64,000 nt of DNA from Amycolatopsis vastitatis (GTDB lineage: Bacteria; Actinomycetota; Actinomycetes; Mycobacteriales; Pseudonocardiaceae). A program made the position numbers and the translations under genes. Of this stretch, positions 40,966 through 48,884 are shown in pieces; the stretch's first letter is position 1, and every line of letters begins with the position of its first letter. Location: the NCBI RefSeq assembly GCF_002234595.1, contig NZ_NMUL01000034.1, positions 1 through 64,000 on the forward strand. Direction: 5' to 3'. Below the pieces are notes generated by a model. It ran no database searches and was not told the DNA's origin. It saw nothing but the letters and a program-made list of their open reading frames with translations.

Positions 40966-42618
40966 TCAATGCCCGGCCGGGACCGGGAGGACGTCCCAGA
41001 TCTGGTCGGTGAACTGCGGCAGACAGTCGTACTGCAGCGCGACTCCGTCGTTGACGTTGTTCCCGCCGTGCACGATCAGGCACCGGTTCGTCGCCCGGTT
41101 CCGGATCTGCACGCCGCCGCCCTGGACCGGGACGAGGTCCCACAGCTGGTCGGTGAACTGCGGCAAGCACTGGTACTGCAGCGCCGGAGCGTCGTTGACG
41201 TTGTTCCCGCCGTGCACGATCAGGCACCGCTTCGTCCCCCGGTTCCGCACCAGCACCCCACCGGAGGCCACCGGGTCGATCTCCCACAGCTGGTCGGTGA
41301 ACTGCGGCAGGCAGTCGTACTGCAGCGCCGGAGCGTCGTCGACGTTGTTCCCGCCGTGCACGATCAGGCACCGCTGGGTGGCGTGGTTCGTGACCAGCAC
41401 AGCGTCCGGCACGGCGGTCGCTTCCCAGACCTGGTCGGAGAACTGGGGCAGGCAGTCGTACTGCGCCGCCGTCGCGCCGTTTTCGTTGTTCGCCGCGAAG
41501 ACCACCAGGCACCGGTTCGTCGCCCGGTTCCGGACCTGCACGCCGCCGTCGACCTCGACGAGGTCCCACAGCTGGTCGGTGAACTGCGGCAGGCAGTCGT
41601 ACTGCAGCGCGGGTGCGGTGTTGGTGTTGTTCGCGCCGTGCACGATCAGGCACCGCTGCGTGGCGTGGTTCCGCAGGAGCACGCCGCCCGCCGCGTTCGG
41701 TTCGACGTCCCACGCCTGGTCGTCGAACGCCGACGGGCAGTCGAACTGGATCACCGGCGCGTCGTTGACGTTGTTCGCCGCCGGGGCCGTCAGGCAGCGC
41801 TTCGTGTAGTGGTTGGTGAGCCGGATCGTGCGCGGCTGGACCTGCTGCGTGATCCACGCGCCGATGTCGTCGGTGCGCGCGGCCGTGCTGCCGTTGCGGG
41901 TCTCGGTGACCGCCAGGCAGCCGTGCTGCCACGACCGGCTCGCGATCCCGGCCAGGCGGAGGCCGCCGCCTTCCTGCCGCAGCACCGGGCCACCGGCGTC
42001 ACCGAGACAGATGTCGTTCGCGGTGGGGCTGGTCATCGGGACCGTCGTCGCGGTGGCCTGGCCCAGGGTGAACTGCCCGGTCGCCAGCCGGTCGGGGACC
42101 CACTCCGTGGCGGTCCGGCCGTAGCCGTCCACCCGCACGCTCTCCCCCGCGCCGGGCGCGGTGGCCGAGACGGCGAGCGGGGTGACACCCGGCACCGCGT
42201 ACGTCAGCTTGGCGAGGGCCACGTCGCGGTCGCCGCGGGCGACCACCTGGGACACGCGGAGCGTCTGACCGCCGGTGCCGCGGAGGTCGGCCTGGCCGAC
42301 GACCACCGTGGCCGGCTTGGCGGGCGGCGCGGCCTGCCCGGAGCTGCCGGGGAAGCACGAGGCGGCGGTGATCACCCATTGCGGCGCGATCAGGGCGCCG
42401 GAACACGCCGCACCCTCCATGGTGATCTTCGCGGCGAAGCGGTCGGCGCCGTCGGCGACCGGCTGCCCACCGGAAATCGCGTTCGCCGACGCGGGGGCGA
42501 GGAACGCGGCGGCCGAGAAAGCCGCCACGGCGACCGCGACCTTGGTGCCCGAACGGGTCCGCCGTGGTGCGGCGCCGGGCACGAGGGCCGCGCCCCCGGG
42601 CAGGAAAACACGTCTCAT
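40966..42618 (-). CDS. Secreted trypsin-fold protein lacking catalytic His and Ser, with six lectin repeats
   Basis: A 550-residue exported protein. The signal peptide (VAVAVAAFSAAAFLAPASANA) is followed directly by ISGGQ, the usual mature start of S1 proteases. The S1 domain is clear, but the active site is not: WVLTAAHC reads WVITAASC (Ser87 for His) and GDSGGP reads GDAGGP (Ala208 for Ser); the Asp in GDRDVALAKL is kept. From about residue 262 six repeats of 47-48 residues follow, each with C-L-x-V/A-x-x-x-N-N, Y/F-D/Q-C and Q-x-W, as in ricin-type beta-trefoils, making two trefoils. It cannot hydrolyse peptides by the normal mechanism and may be a binding protein or lectin. Confidence 0.92.
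   Translation of the reverse strand: MRRVFLPGGAALVPGAAPRRTRSGTKVAVAVAAFSAAAFLAPASANAISGGQPVADGADRFAAKITMEGAACSGALIAPQWVITAASCFPGSSGQAAPPAKPATVVVGQADLRGTGGQTLRVSQVVARGDRDVALAKLTYAVPGVTPLAVSATAPGAGESVRVDGYGRTATEWVPDRLATGQFTLGQATATTVPMTSPTANDICLGDAGGPVLRQEGGGLRLAGIASRSWQHGCLAVTETRNGSTAARTDDIGAWITQQVQPRTIRLTNHYTKRCLTAPAANNVNDAPVIQFDCPSAFDDQAWDVEPNAAGGVLLRNHATQRCLIVHGANNTNTAPALQYDCLPQFTDQLWDLVEVDGGVQVRNRATNRCLVVFAANNENGATAAQYDCLPQFSDQVWEATAVPDAVLVTNHATQRCLIVHGGNNVDDAPALQYDCLPQFTDQLWEIDPVASGGVLVRNRGTKRCLIVHGGNNVNDAPALQYQCLPQFTDQLWDLVPVQGGGVQIRNRATNRCLIVHGGNNVNDGVALQYDCLPQFTDQIWDVLPVPAGH
40983..41835 (-). repeat. Six tandem 141-144-bp repeats encoding QxW lectin units
   Basis: The anchor CTGGTCGG, or its variant CTGGTCGT in the last unit, recurs at 41002, 41146, 41290, 41431, 41572 and 41716, with intervals of 144, 144, 141, 141 and 144 bp. 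The most C-terminal five units are very similar at the DNA level, pointing to recent duplication or gene conversion; the sixth, nearest the protease-fold domain, is more diverged. The lengths keep the reading frame. Confidence 0.88.
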
Positions 42619-42905
42619 GGTGAGTTCTTTCTTTCGAAGGGCAGGATGACGGGGACGGACCCCCTGAGATGGTCACGACGGGAGATTTCGGCGGCACCGC
42701 CCGCTATTTCGCGCGCCCGGCCGTTGCCGTCGGCTTCGCGAACTCGAGCCGGTCATCGCGCCCGGCAACCCGAAATGATCGGTACACGGATGGCCTCCCC
42801 TGCCTGTGTCCACCCGCGATCTTGCCAGCACGCCACCGGATTTGTCCCCCTTCCGGCCGGAAAATCTGTTTGCCGCGGCGAATGGCCGTCCCTAATGTCC
42901 GCTGC

Positions 42906-43658
42906 ATGGCCGACCTGTTCGACGCCTCCGGGATGTACGACGAGGACTACCTGCACTTCTTCGCCAGGCCTGGCGACGTGACCGGGCCGGGCGAAGCCGC
43001 CGCGGACCTGACGTGGCGGCTGCTGGACCTGCGACCGGGCATGCGGGTGCTGGACCTCGCGTGCGGACACGGGGAGCTGGCCCGTCACCTGGCCGCCCGC
43101 GGCTGCCGGGTCACCGGACTGGACTCCTCGGCGGTCTTCCTGGACCGGGCCCGTGCCGATGCGGCCGCCGCCGGCGTCGAGGTCGAGTACGTGGCCGGCG
43201 ACATGCGCCGGCTGCCGTGGACGGCGCACTTCGACCGGGTGGTCAACTGGTCCACGGCCTTCGGGTACTTCGACGACACCACCAACCGCGCCGTCCTGGC
43301 GGGCATCGCCGTCGCCCTGCGCCCGGGCGGCCGGCTGGCCATGGACCTCGACAACCTCACCGCGTTTCTGGCGGCGTACTCGCCCTCGCGGGTCGTGGCG
43401 GCCCGCGACGACGGCGACATGCTCGCCGACCGCTACCACCTGGACGCGCTGACCGGCAGGCTCGAGGCGGAACGGACGGTCGTCCGCGACGGCCGTGCCC
43501 GGCGGACGGCGTTCGTCAAGCGGCTGTTCGGCTATCCCGAGCTCCGCGATTGGCTGCTCGCCGCGGGATTCGCCACGGTGTCCGGCTACGGCGAAGACGG
43601 ACGGCCGCTGGCCGCGGACCACCGGCGGATGATCGCCGTCGCCTCCCTGCCGTCGTAG
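42906..43658 (+). CDS. Class I SAM-dependent methyltransferase
   Basis: A 250-residue methyltransferase. Motif I is MRVLDLACGHGELARHLAARGCRVTGLDSS, motif II YVAGDMRRLPW and motif III GGRLAMDLDNL. The C-terminal half RYHLDALTGRLEAERTVVRDG matches methyltransferases of the SAM-binding type 11/25 groups. The ATG at 42906 fits the family start; no strong ribosome binding site is seen and there is no coding signal in the 287 bp upstream. The VOC gene follows 80 bp later. The acceptor substrate is unknown. Confidence 0.9.
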   Translation: MADLFDASGMYDEDYLHFFARPGDVTGPGEAAADLTWRLLDLRPGMRVLDLACGHGELARHLAARGCRVTGLDSSAVFLDRARADAAAAGVEVEYVAGDMRRLPWTAHFDRVVNWSTAFGYFDDTTNRAVLAGIAVALRPGGRLAMDLDNLTAFLAAYSPSRVVAARDDGDMLADRYHLDALTGRLEAERTVVRDGRARRTAFVKRLFGYPELRDWLLAAGFATVSGYGEDGRPLAADHRRMIAVASLPS

Positions 43659-43738
43659 TACCGGCATTGCCCGGCGAGTGGATCTGCGTGTTCGGCGGCC
43701 ATCCGGCGAACCGGCGGATCTTCTGGTCGGATCGAGCC

Positions 43739-44083
43739 ATGCCTGTCACCGTTTCGCTCGCCGCCGTCGCCGTCGCCGATCTCGCCCGGGCCAAGGAGTT
43801 CTACAGCCGGCTGTTCGGCCGCCCCGCCGACCTGGAGCCCATGCCGTCCCTGGCGCAATGGGATTTCCCGCCCAGCGGCGGCTTCCAGGTCGTGGAGAAC
43901 GCCGGCACGGCGGGCGCTTCCATGGCGACACTCCTGGTCTCGGACTTCGACGACTTCCTCGCCCGGCTCCACCGCAGCGGTATCGCGACCGGCGAGGTCA
44001 TCACCGGAGTCCTGTCGCGGCTCACTCGGATCCAAGACCCCGCCGCCAACGTCATCACCATCGCGGAAGTCCCCGCGCGGTAG
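43739..44083 (+). CDS. VOC-family (glyoxalase-like) protein
   Basis: A 114-residue single-domain vicinal-oxygen-chelate protein: [37 protein letters not shown] is the first beta-alpha-beta module, and [38 protein letters not shown] the second. The family covers lyases, dioxygenases and antibiotic-binding proteins. The metal ligands typical of active enzymes are not obvious. It lies downstream of the methyltransferase and may be independent. Confidence 0.88.
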   Translation: MPVTVSLAAVAVADLARAKEFYSRLFGRPADLEPMPSLAQWDFPPSGGFQVVENAGTAGASMATLLVSDFDDFLARLHRSGIATGEVITGVLSRLTRIQDPAANVITIAEVPAR

Positions 44084-44177
44084 CGCCGGAGTTGCCATCG
44101 CCGGGCCGGCGAGCGAGGCTTGTTCGTCCTCGGTGGACGACGGCGCGTGCCGGGGCCGACCGGAAGGTGGTGGTCCC

Positions 44178-45749
44178 ATGGCCGTCCCGCCGTCCGGGCC
44201 GCGGCGCGCCGAGGTGCTCGCCGCCCTGTCGCTGGCCATCGACCTGGGGCTCGGGCAGCCGATGGAGCACATGCTGCGCTCGGCGGTGCTCGCGACCCGG
44301 CTCGCCGACCGGCTGGGCCTGGACGAAGGCCGGCGCGGCACGGTGTTCTACGCCAACCTCGTCGCCTGGATCGGCTGCCACGCCGACTCGCACGAACTGG
44401 CCGGCTGGTTCGGCGACGACATCGCCTTCCGCGCCGACTCCTACCAGGTGAACTGGACCGGCACGCCCTTCCTGCGCCTGCTGGTCACGCACGTCGGGCG
44501 GGACCGCGGGCTGCCGGCACGCGCCGCGCTGACGGCCGCGTTTCTCATCGGCGTCCGCGGCAGGCTGGCCGCGCTGATCCAGTCCCACTGCTCCTCCGCC
44601 GCCCGGCTCGCCGGGCGGCTGGGGCTGGGCGAGCCCGTCCGCGCGGCACTGGCCTGCACCTTCGAACGCTGGGACGGCAGCGGCCTGCCCGCCGGGACCG
44701 GTGGCGACCGGCTGCCGATCGAGGTGCGGGTCGTGCACCTCGCCGAGGTCGCCGAGGTCCACCTGCGCCGCGGCGGCGTGGGCGCGGCCGTCGCGATGGC
44801 CGAGGCGCGCAGTGGCAGCCAGTTCGACCCCGCCGTGGTCGCGGCGTTCACGAACGCGGCGGACGAAATCGCCGCCGGCCTTCTGGACGAGGACGTCTGG
44901 GCGCTCGCCCTGGCACAGGCACCCGATCGCGACCGGGTCCTCACCGAGGCCGAGCTGGACGAGCTGCTGACCGCGATCGGCGACTTCGCCGACCTCAAAT
45001 GCCCGTTCACCATCGGCCACTCCCGCGGCGTCGCCGCCCTCGCCGCCGGGGCCGCCCGCCGCGCCGGCCTGCCCGAGCCGGAGGTCCGGCTCGTCCGGCG
45101 GGCCGGGCTCGTTCACGACCTGGGCCGGATGGGCGTGCCCAACAGCATCTGGGAAAAGGCGGCCCCGCTGTCGGACGCCGAATGGGAGCGGGTCCGGCTG
45201 CACCCCTACCTCACCGGCCGGATCCTGCGCCGGGTCCGCGGCTTGGCGGAGGTCGCCGCCGTCGCCGCGGCGCACCACGAGCGGCTGGACGGCTCCGGCT
45301 ACCCGCTCGGCGCGGCCGGCGCGGCACTGACGCCGCACGCGCGGCTCCTGGCGGCCGCCGACGTGTACCACGCGCTGGGCGAGCCCCGGCCGCACCGGCC
45401 GGCGTGCGACGCCGTCGACGCCGCCGAGATCCTGCGGCGGCACGCCCGCGCGGGCCGGCTGGACGCGCACGCCGTCGACGCCGTCCTGTCCGCCGCCGGG
45501 CACGCGACCCGGCGGCGGACGCCCTTCCCCGCCGGCCTGACCGGGCGCGAGGTCGAAGTGCTGCGCCTGCTCGCCGGCGGCGGCTCGAACCGGGACATCG
45601 CGCGGTCGCTCTCGATCAGCGAAAAGACCGTCCGGAACCACGTCGAGCACATCTACGCCAAGGCCGGCGTGTCCAACCGGACCGGCGCCGGGCTGTTCGC
45701 CCTCGAACACGGCCTCACGACGTCGTTCCCCGGTACCGCCGGAAGATGA
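44178..45749 (+). CDS. HD-GYP-type phosphohydrolase fused to a LuxR DNA-binding domain
   Basis: A 523-residue regulator joining an HD domain with a response-regulator-like output. The N-terminal half contains a degenerate HD-like unit ([18 protein letters not shown] and [17 protein letters not shown]). The second unit is intact: [30 protein letters not shown] and [15 protein letters not shown]. The last 65 residues, [45 protein letters not shown], are a LuxR HTH. GGAAGGTGG precedes the ATG. It may link a cyclic nucleotide or other phosphate signal to transcription. Substrate and targets are unknown. Confidence 0.92.
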   Translation: MAVPPSGPRRAEVLAALSLAIDLGLGQPMEHMLRSAVLATRLADRLGLDEGRRGTVFYANLVAWIGCHADSHELAGWFGDDIAFRADSYQVNWTGTPFLRLLVTHVGRDRGLPARAALTAAFLIGVRGRLAALIQSHCSSAARLAGRLGLGEPVRAALACTFERWDGSGLPAGTGGDRLPIEVRVVHLAEVAEVHLRRGGVGAAVAMAEARSGSQFDPAVVAAFTNAADEIAAGLLDEDVWALALAQAPDRDRVLTEAELDELLTAIGDFADLKCPFTIGHSRGVAALAAGAARRAGLPEPEVRLVRRAGLVHDLGRMGVPNSIWEKAAPLSDAEWERVRLHPYLTGRILRRVRGLAEVAAVAAAHHERLDGSGYPLGAAGAALTPHARLLAAADVYHALGEPRPHRPACDAVDAAEILRRHARAGRLDAHAVDAVLSAAGHATRRRTPFPAGLTGREVEVLRLLAGGGSNRDIARSLSISEKTVRNHVEHIYAKAGVSNRTGAGLFALEHGLTTSFPGTAGR

Positions 45750-45761
45750 GGCATCCGCCCC

Positions 45762-45908
45762 ATGCGCCACCGTCCGGCCGGGGCGAGGCTGGGCCGGTAC
45801 CACCGAAAGGTCACCGTGGCGTTCCTCGTCGCCGTCGAGGCCGCCGAACAGCACCGCCCGACCCTGATGTTCCTCATGGACGAGCCCGTCACCACCTTCA
45901 GCTACTGA
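45762..45908 (+). pseudogene. DsrE-like protein, truncated remnant
   Basis: A 48-codon frame. Codons 15-40 read KVTVAFLVAVEAAEQHRPTLMFLMDEPV, like the N-terminal beta-alpha unit of small DsrE-family sulfur-relay-like proteins (about 110 residues). The frame then ends in TTFSY and a stop, so three quarters of the domain is missing. It lies just after the HD-LuxR gene and 14 bp before the next gene. It could instead be a real short peptide, but truncation is more likely. Confidence 0.5.
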
Positions 45909-45922
45909 CCCCGGAGAGCACC

Positions 45923-46324
45923 ATGACCGCCGAAGGCGAACAGTTCGCCAGGGCACTCGCCGCGCAGGACCCCGCCGCGCTCCGCGCGGTACTGGCCGCC
46001 CGGATCGACTTCGCCGCCCTCACCCCGGGCCGCCACTGGACGTCGACCGACCCCGCCGAAGTCGTCGGCGAGATCGTCCTCGGCCGCTGGTTCGGCCCCG
46101 GCCGCCGGATCACCGAACTGTGCTCGGTGACCACGGGCCGGGTCGCCGGCTGCCGGCACGTCGGCTACCTGCTGCGGGTCGAGCGCGACGGCACGGACCA
46201 CCTCGTCGAGCAACAGGCGTACTACACGACTCGCGACGGCGTGATCGACTGGCTGCGCATCCTGTGCTCCGGCTACCAGGCCGTCTCGCCGGGCGCCCCG
46301 GTCGCGGCCGGGGTGGGCCGCTAG
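45923..46324 (+). CDS. NTF2-like/SnoaL-type small protein
   Basis: A 133-residue protein: FARALAAQDPAALRAVLAARIDFAALTPGRHWTSTDPAEVVGEIVLGRWF is typical of NTF2-like folds, and the second half VGYLLRVERDGTDHLVEQQAYYTTRDGVIDWLRILCSGY completes the cone. CGGAGAGC precedes the ATG. The same arrangement (DsrE-like then NTF2-like) suggests it shared an operon with the truncated gene before it. Function is unknown. Confidence 0.82.
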   Translation: MTAEGEQFARALAAQDPAALRAVLAARIDFAALTPGRHWTSTDPAEVVGEIVLGRWFGPGRRITELCSVTTGRVAGCRHVGYLLRVERDGTDHLVEQQAYYTTRDGVIDWLRILCSGYQAVSPGAPVAAGVGR

Positions 46325-46328
46325 AATT

Positions 46329-46338
46329 TACAGTGGCA
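46329..46338. promoter_or_regulatory. TetR half-operator upstream of the 46372 TetR gene
   Basis: TACAGTGGCA at 46329-46338 is the reverse complement of TGCCACTGTA at 47044-47053, which lies in front of the next gene. The shared decamer flanks the TetR gene on both sides and is the likely recognition unit. Confidence 0.6.
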
Positions 46339-46371
46339 CGATTTCTCTGGTGACCGCAGTAAGCTGCGCGC

Positions 46372-47013
46372 ATGACCCGCACGGGAGAAGGCTTGCGCGA
46401 GCGCAAGAAGCGCGCGATGCGCCGTCAACTGTCCGACACCGCGATGACCATGTTCCTCGAACGCGGCTTCGAGGCGGTCCGCGTCGCCGACGTCGCCGAG
46501 GCGTGCGGAGTGTCCGAAAAGACGGTCTTCAACTACTTCCCGAGCAAGGAAGCCCTCCTCCTGGACCGGCTCGAGGCCATGGCCGACGCGCTGCACCACC
46601 ACCTCGCGGACCCCGCGGTCCCGCCGGTCGCCGCGATGCTGCGGATCCTCGACGACGAACTGGCCGGCCTCGAAACGACCCTGACCGCGGCCGGAGACCA
46701 CGACCACGCGCTGACCACCTACCGCAGGTTCGGCGACCTCATCCGTGACACGCCTTCGCTGCGGGCGTACCGCAGCGACGTCGCCGACCGGTATGTCGAC
46801 GTCGCCGCCGAAGCACTCGCTTCGCGGACCGGCCTCGAGCGCACCGATCCCGAAGCCCAGATCACCGCGGCGGCGCTCATCGGGCTGTGGCGCATCCAGT
46901 TCCACGGCCTGCGCACCCACCTGCGCCCGGGCCACCCGATCCCGGAGGCGGTGGCCACCGTCGCCGATCAGGTGCGGCGGGCGGCCGGCCTGCTCGAACG
47001 CGGCCTGACCTGA
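46372..47013 (+). CDS. TetR/AcrR-family regulator
   Basis: A 213-residue repressor. The HTH is DTAMTMFLERGFEAVRVADVAEACGVSEKTVFNYFPSKEALLLDRLE, followed by a C-terminal domain with LTTYRRFGDLIRDTPSLRAYRSDVADRYVDVAAEALA. Shared operator-like sequences lie before it and between it and the DUF1772 gene, so it probably represses itself and that gene. The promoter is unusually A/T-rich for this window. Confidence 0.93.
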   Translation: MTRTGEGLRERKKRAMRRQLSDTAMTMFLERGFEAVRVADVAEACGVSEKTVFNYFPSKEALLLDRLEAMADALHHHLADPAVPPVAAMLRILDDELAGLETTLTAAGDHDHALTTYRRFGDLIRDTPSLRAYRSDVADRYVDVAAEALASRTGLERTDPEAQITAAALIGLWRIQFHGLRTHLRPGHPIPEAVATVADQVRRAAGLLERGLT

Positions 47014-47027
47014 ACCCCAAGACTTCT

Positions 47028-47055
47028 GCTACAGTAAATTTACTGCCACTGTAGC
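47028..47055. promoter_or_regulatory. Nested palindromes, TetR operator before the DUF1772 gene
   Basis: Outer arms GCTACAGT (47028-47035) and ACTGTAGC (47048-47055) enclose the perfect palindrome CAGTAAATTTACTG (47032-47045). It is the most symmetric, A/T-rich element in this stretch and contains the decamer TGCCACTGTA shared with 46329-46338. It is a likely TetR site that overlaps the promoter of the next gene. Confidence 0.75.
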
Positions 47056-47068
47056 TATGGGAGTCGCC

Positions 47069-47530
47069 GTGCCTTCGGTCATCCTGCAAGCAACCGGGCT
47101 CGCCTTCGCCGGCCTCCTCGCCGGCGAGGAGTTCGTCGTCCGGTACGGGGTCCAGCCGGCCTTGCGCCACCTCGGCGACCATGCGCACGTCGCCGCGCGC
47201 GTGGCTCTCGTGCGCACCCTGCGCGTCGTCGTCCCGGGCATCATGCTTCCGACCGTTCTCGCCGGTGCCGCCGTGCTGATCGCCGGCAGCGGCGGGGCCG
47301 GGGCCGCCTTCCGCTGGGCCGGAATGGCGGCACTGGTGGCGTTCCTGCTGTTTTCCTTCCTGGGCACCGTGCCCATCAACATGCGGGTGATCGACTGGCA
47401 GCCGGACGACCCGCCGCCAGACTGGCGAGCCACCGTGCTGCGCTGGCAGCGGATCGACGTCGCCCGGTCCACGGCGGCGATCGCCGCCTTCGCCTGCTTC
47501 ATCATCGCCTTCGCGGTGCAAGTCCCGTGA
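47069..47530 (+). CDS. DUF1772 (anthrone oxygenase-like) membrane protein
   Basis: A 153-residue membrane protein with four helices: VILQATGLAFAGLLAGEEFVVRYGVQPALRHL, VVVPGIMLPTVLAGAAVLIAG, MAALVAFLLFSFLGTVPINMRVIDW and STAAIAAFACFIIAFAV. The pattern matches DUF1772, a family that includes anthrone oxygenases. The GTG at 47069 has GGGAG 5 nt upstream; an in-frame ATG at 47057 has no such signal. It lies 55 bp after the TetR gene, whose operator is in the gap. It converges with the next gene. Confidence 0.85.
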   Translation: MPSVILQATGLAFAGLLAGEEFVVRYGVQPALRHLGDHAHVAARVALVRTLRVVVPGIMLPTVLAGAAVLIAGSGGAGAAFRWAGMAALVAFLLFSFLGTVPINMRVIDWQPDDPPPDWRATVLRWQRIDVARSTAAIAAFACFIIAFAVQVP

Positions 47531-47531
47531 T

Positions 47532-48095
47532 CTACCGCGAACTCGCGTTCCTCGACGCACGCCCCAGCCGCACCGCGGAGACGAGGAAGAAAACGCCGCC
47601 CAGCGTTGCGTAGCCGGCCAGGGCCTTCAGCGAAGCACCGTCCATTGTGGCCTGCAGGATGAACGAGGTGCCGGCCGCGACCGAGATCGCGCCGCTGAGG
47701 ATCATGGGCCACTGGCCGCCCAGCCGGCGCCGGGCGACGCCGACGACGAGCTGGACGACGCCGGCCACGATCGCCCAGCTCCCCCACACGCGCAGGACAC
47801 CCGGGATGCCGGACGAGGCCACGACAGCCAGGCCCGCGCCGGCGAGCAGGCTGATCGCGACGTTCACGTACAGCGCCAGAACGGACTGGGCCGCCTTCGA
47901 CGAGCGTGCGTCGATCACCGCGGCGACCACGTCGAACAACGGGTACAGCACCAGCAACGCGATGCTGACCGGGCCGAGGCTCGACGCCGTCGTGAACAGC
48001 AGTCCCGCCCAGACGAGGGCGAACGCGAACCGGACGAAGTAGAGCCGCCGCAGGGACTGCGCGAGGCCGGCGGGCGGGCTGACGGTGGTGGCCAT
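47532..48095 (-). CDS. DUF308-like membrane protein
   Basis: A 187-residue protein with about six helices (FVRFAFALVWAGLLFT, GPVSIALLVLYPLFDVVAAVIDAR, VLALYVNVAISLLAGAGLAVVA, GSWAIVAGVVQLVVGVARRRLGG, AISVAAGTSFILQA and YATLGGVFFLVSAVRLG). The paired-helix pattern resembles HdeD/DUF308 proteins. It diverges from the TetR gene at 48230, and two matched operators lie in the shared promoter region, so this TetR probably represses it. Function is unknown. Confidence 0.87.
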   Translation of the reverse strand: MATTVSPPAGLAQSLRRLYFVRFAFALVWAGLLFTTASSLGPVSIALLVLYPLFDVVAAVIDARSSKAAQSVLALYVNVAISLLAGAGLAVVASSGIPGVLRVWGSWAIVAGVVQLVVGVARRRLGGQWPMILSGAISVAAGTSFILQATMDGASLKALAGYATLGGVFFLVSAVRLGRASRNASSR

Positions 48096-48110
48096 CGGTT
48101 CTCCAAGTAA

Positions 48111-48181
48111 GTAGAACGTTCTGTCTTGTCTCGGCGACTATGACAGTACGCACCGGACGGCGTCAAGACAGATCGTTCTAT
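48111..48181. promoter_or_regulatory. Two inverted TetR operators in a divergent promoter
   Basis: CAAGACAGAACGTTCTAC reads on the minus strand at 48111-48128, and CAAGACAGATCGTTCTAT on the plus strand at 48164-48181. They agree at 16 of 18 positions and are oriented as a mirror pair between the DUF308-like and TetR genes. One copy faces each gene. Confidence 0.8.
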
Positions 48182-48229
48182 CTGCTAGGCTCGGTTCACC
48201 CGATCGCCCGTCAGGAGGCAGGAGTACAG

Positions 48230-48817
48230 GTGTCCGAAGCCCGCGCCCGGCTGCTCACCTCGGCGAGCCGGCTGTTCTACTCGGAGGGACTCCACTCGGT
48301 CGGCATCGACCGGGTCATCGCCGACGCGGGCGTCACCCGTGCCACGCTCTACCGGCACTTCCCCAGCAAGGACGACCTGCTGGTCGCCTACCTGACCGGC
48401 GCGGACAAGGCCATCCGCGCCCAGGTCGAGGCCGTCCGCGCCGCCGGCGGCCTCCCGGCGGACGTCGTCCGCGGGGTCGCCGCGACGATCGCCGACGGCA
48501 TCCGGTCCCCCGGCTTCCGGGGATGCGCCTTCCTCAACGCCGCCGCCGAATACCCCGACCCCGCCCACCCGGTGCACCAGGCCGTCCTCGCGCACCGGCA
48601 GTGGTTCCTGAGCACCGTCACCGAACTGCTGGCCGAAACCGGGGAAACCGCGCCCGAGCCGGCCGCCCGGCACTTCGTGATGCTCCGGGACGGCGCCATG
48701 GCCGCGGGCTGCCTCACCGACCCGGCGCCGATCTGCGAAACGTTCCTGCTCGGCGTCGAAGGGCTCCTGAGGTACCGCGACGCCCCCATCCCGGCGGAGG
48801 CCCAGCGGCGGAAGTGA
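48230..48817 (+). CDS. TetR/AcrR-family regulator
   Basis: A 195-residue repressor starting at GTG 48230 (AGGAG upstream): LLTSASRLFYSEGLHSVGIDRVIADAGVTRATLYRHFPSKDDLLVAYL is the HTH, and the C-terminal domain has GFRGCAFLNAAAEYPDPAHPVHQAVLAH. It is of the AcrR-like subgroup common in divergent pairs with membrane proteins. Two near-identical operators lie between it and the DUF308-like gene. The AfsR-like gene follows after 67 bp. Confidence 0.94.
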   Translation: MSEARARLLTSASRLFYSEGLHSVGIDRVIADAGVTRATLYRHFPSKDDLLVAYLTGADKAIRAQVEAVRAAGGLPADVVRGVAATIADGIRSPGFRGCAFLNAAAEYPDPAHPVHQAVLAHRQWFLSTVTELLAETGETAPEPAARHFVMLRDGAMAAGCLTDPAPICETFLLGVEGLLRYRDAPIPAEAQRRK

Positions 48818-48884
48818 ACCGTCGCTGTATCGGGAGCCCGCTCCGCCGCTCTTGCCCCCTGAGTGCCCGGCACCAGGGGGGCTG

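Noticed and set aside
40983-41835. Regular repeats considered as a CRISPR array
   Set aside because: The units are 141-144 bp, in frame and coding, with no short repeat/spacer structure.
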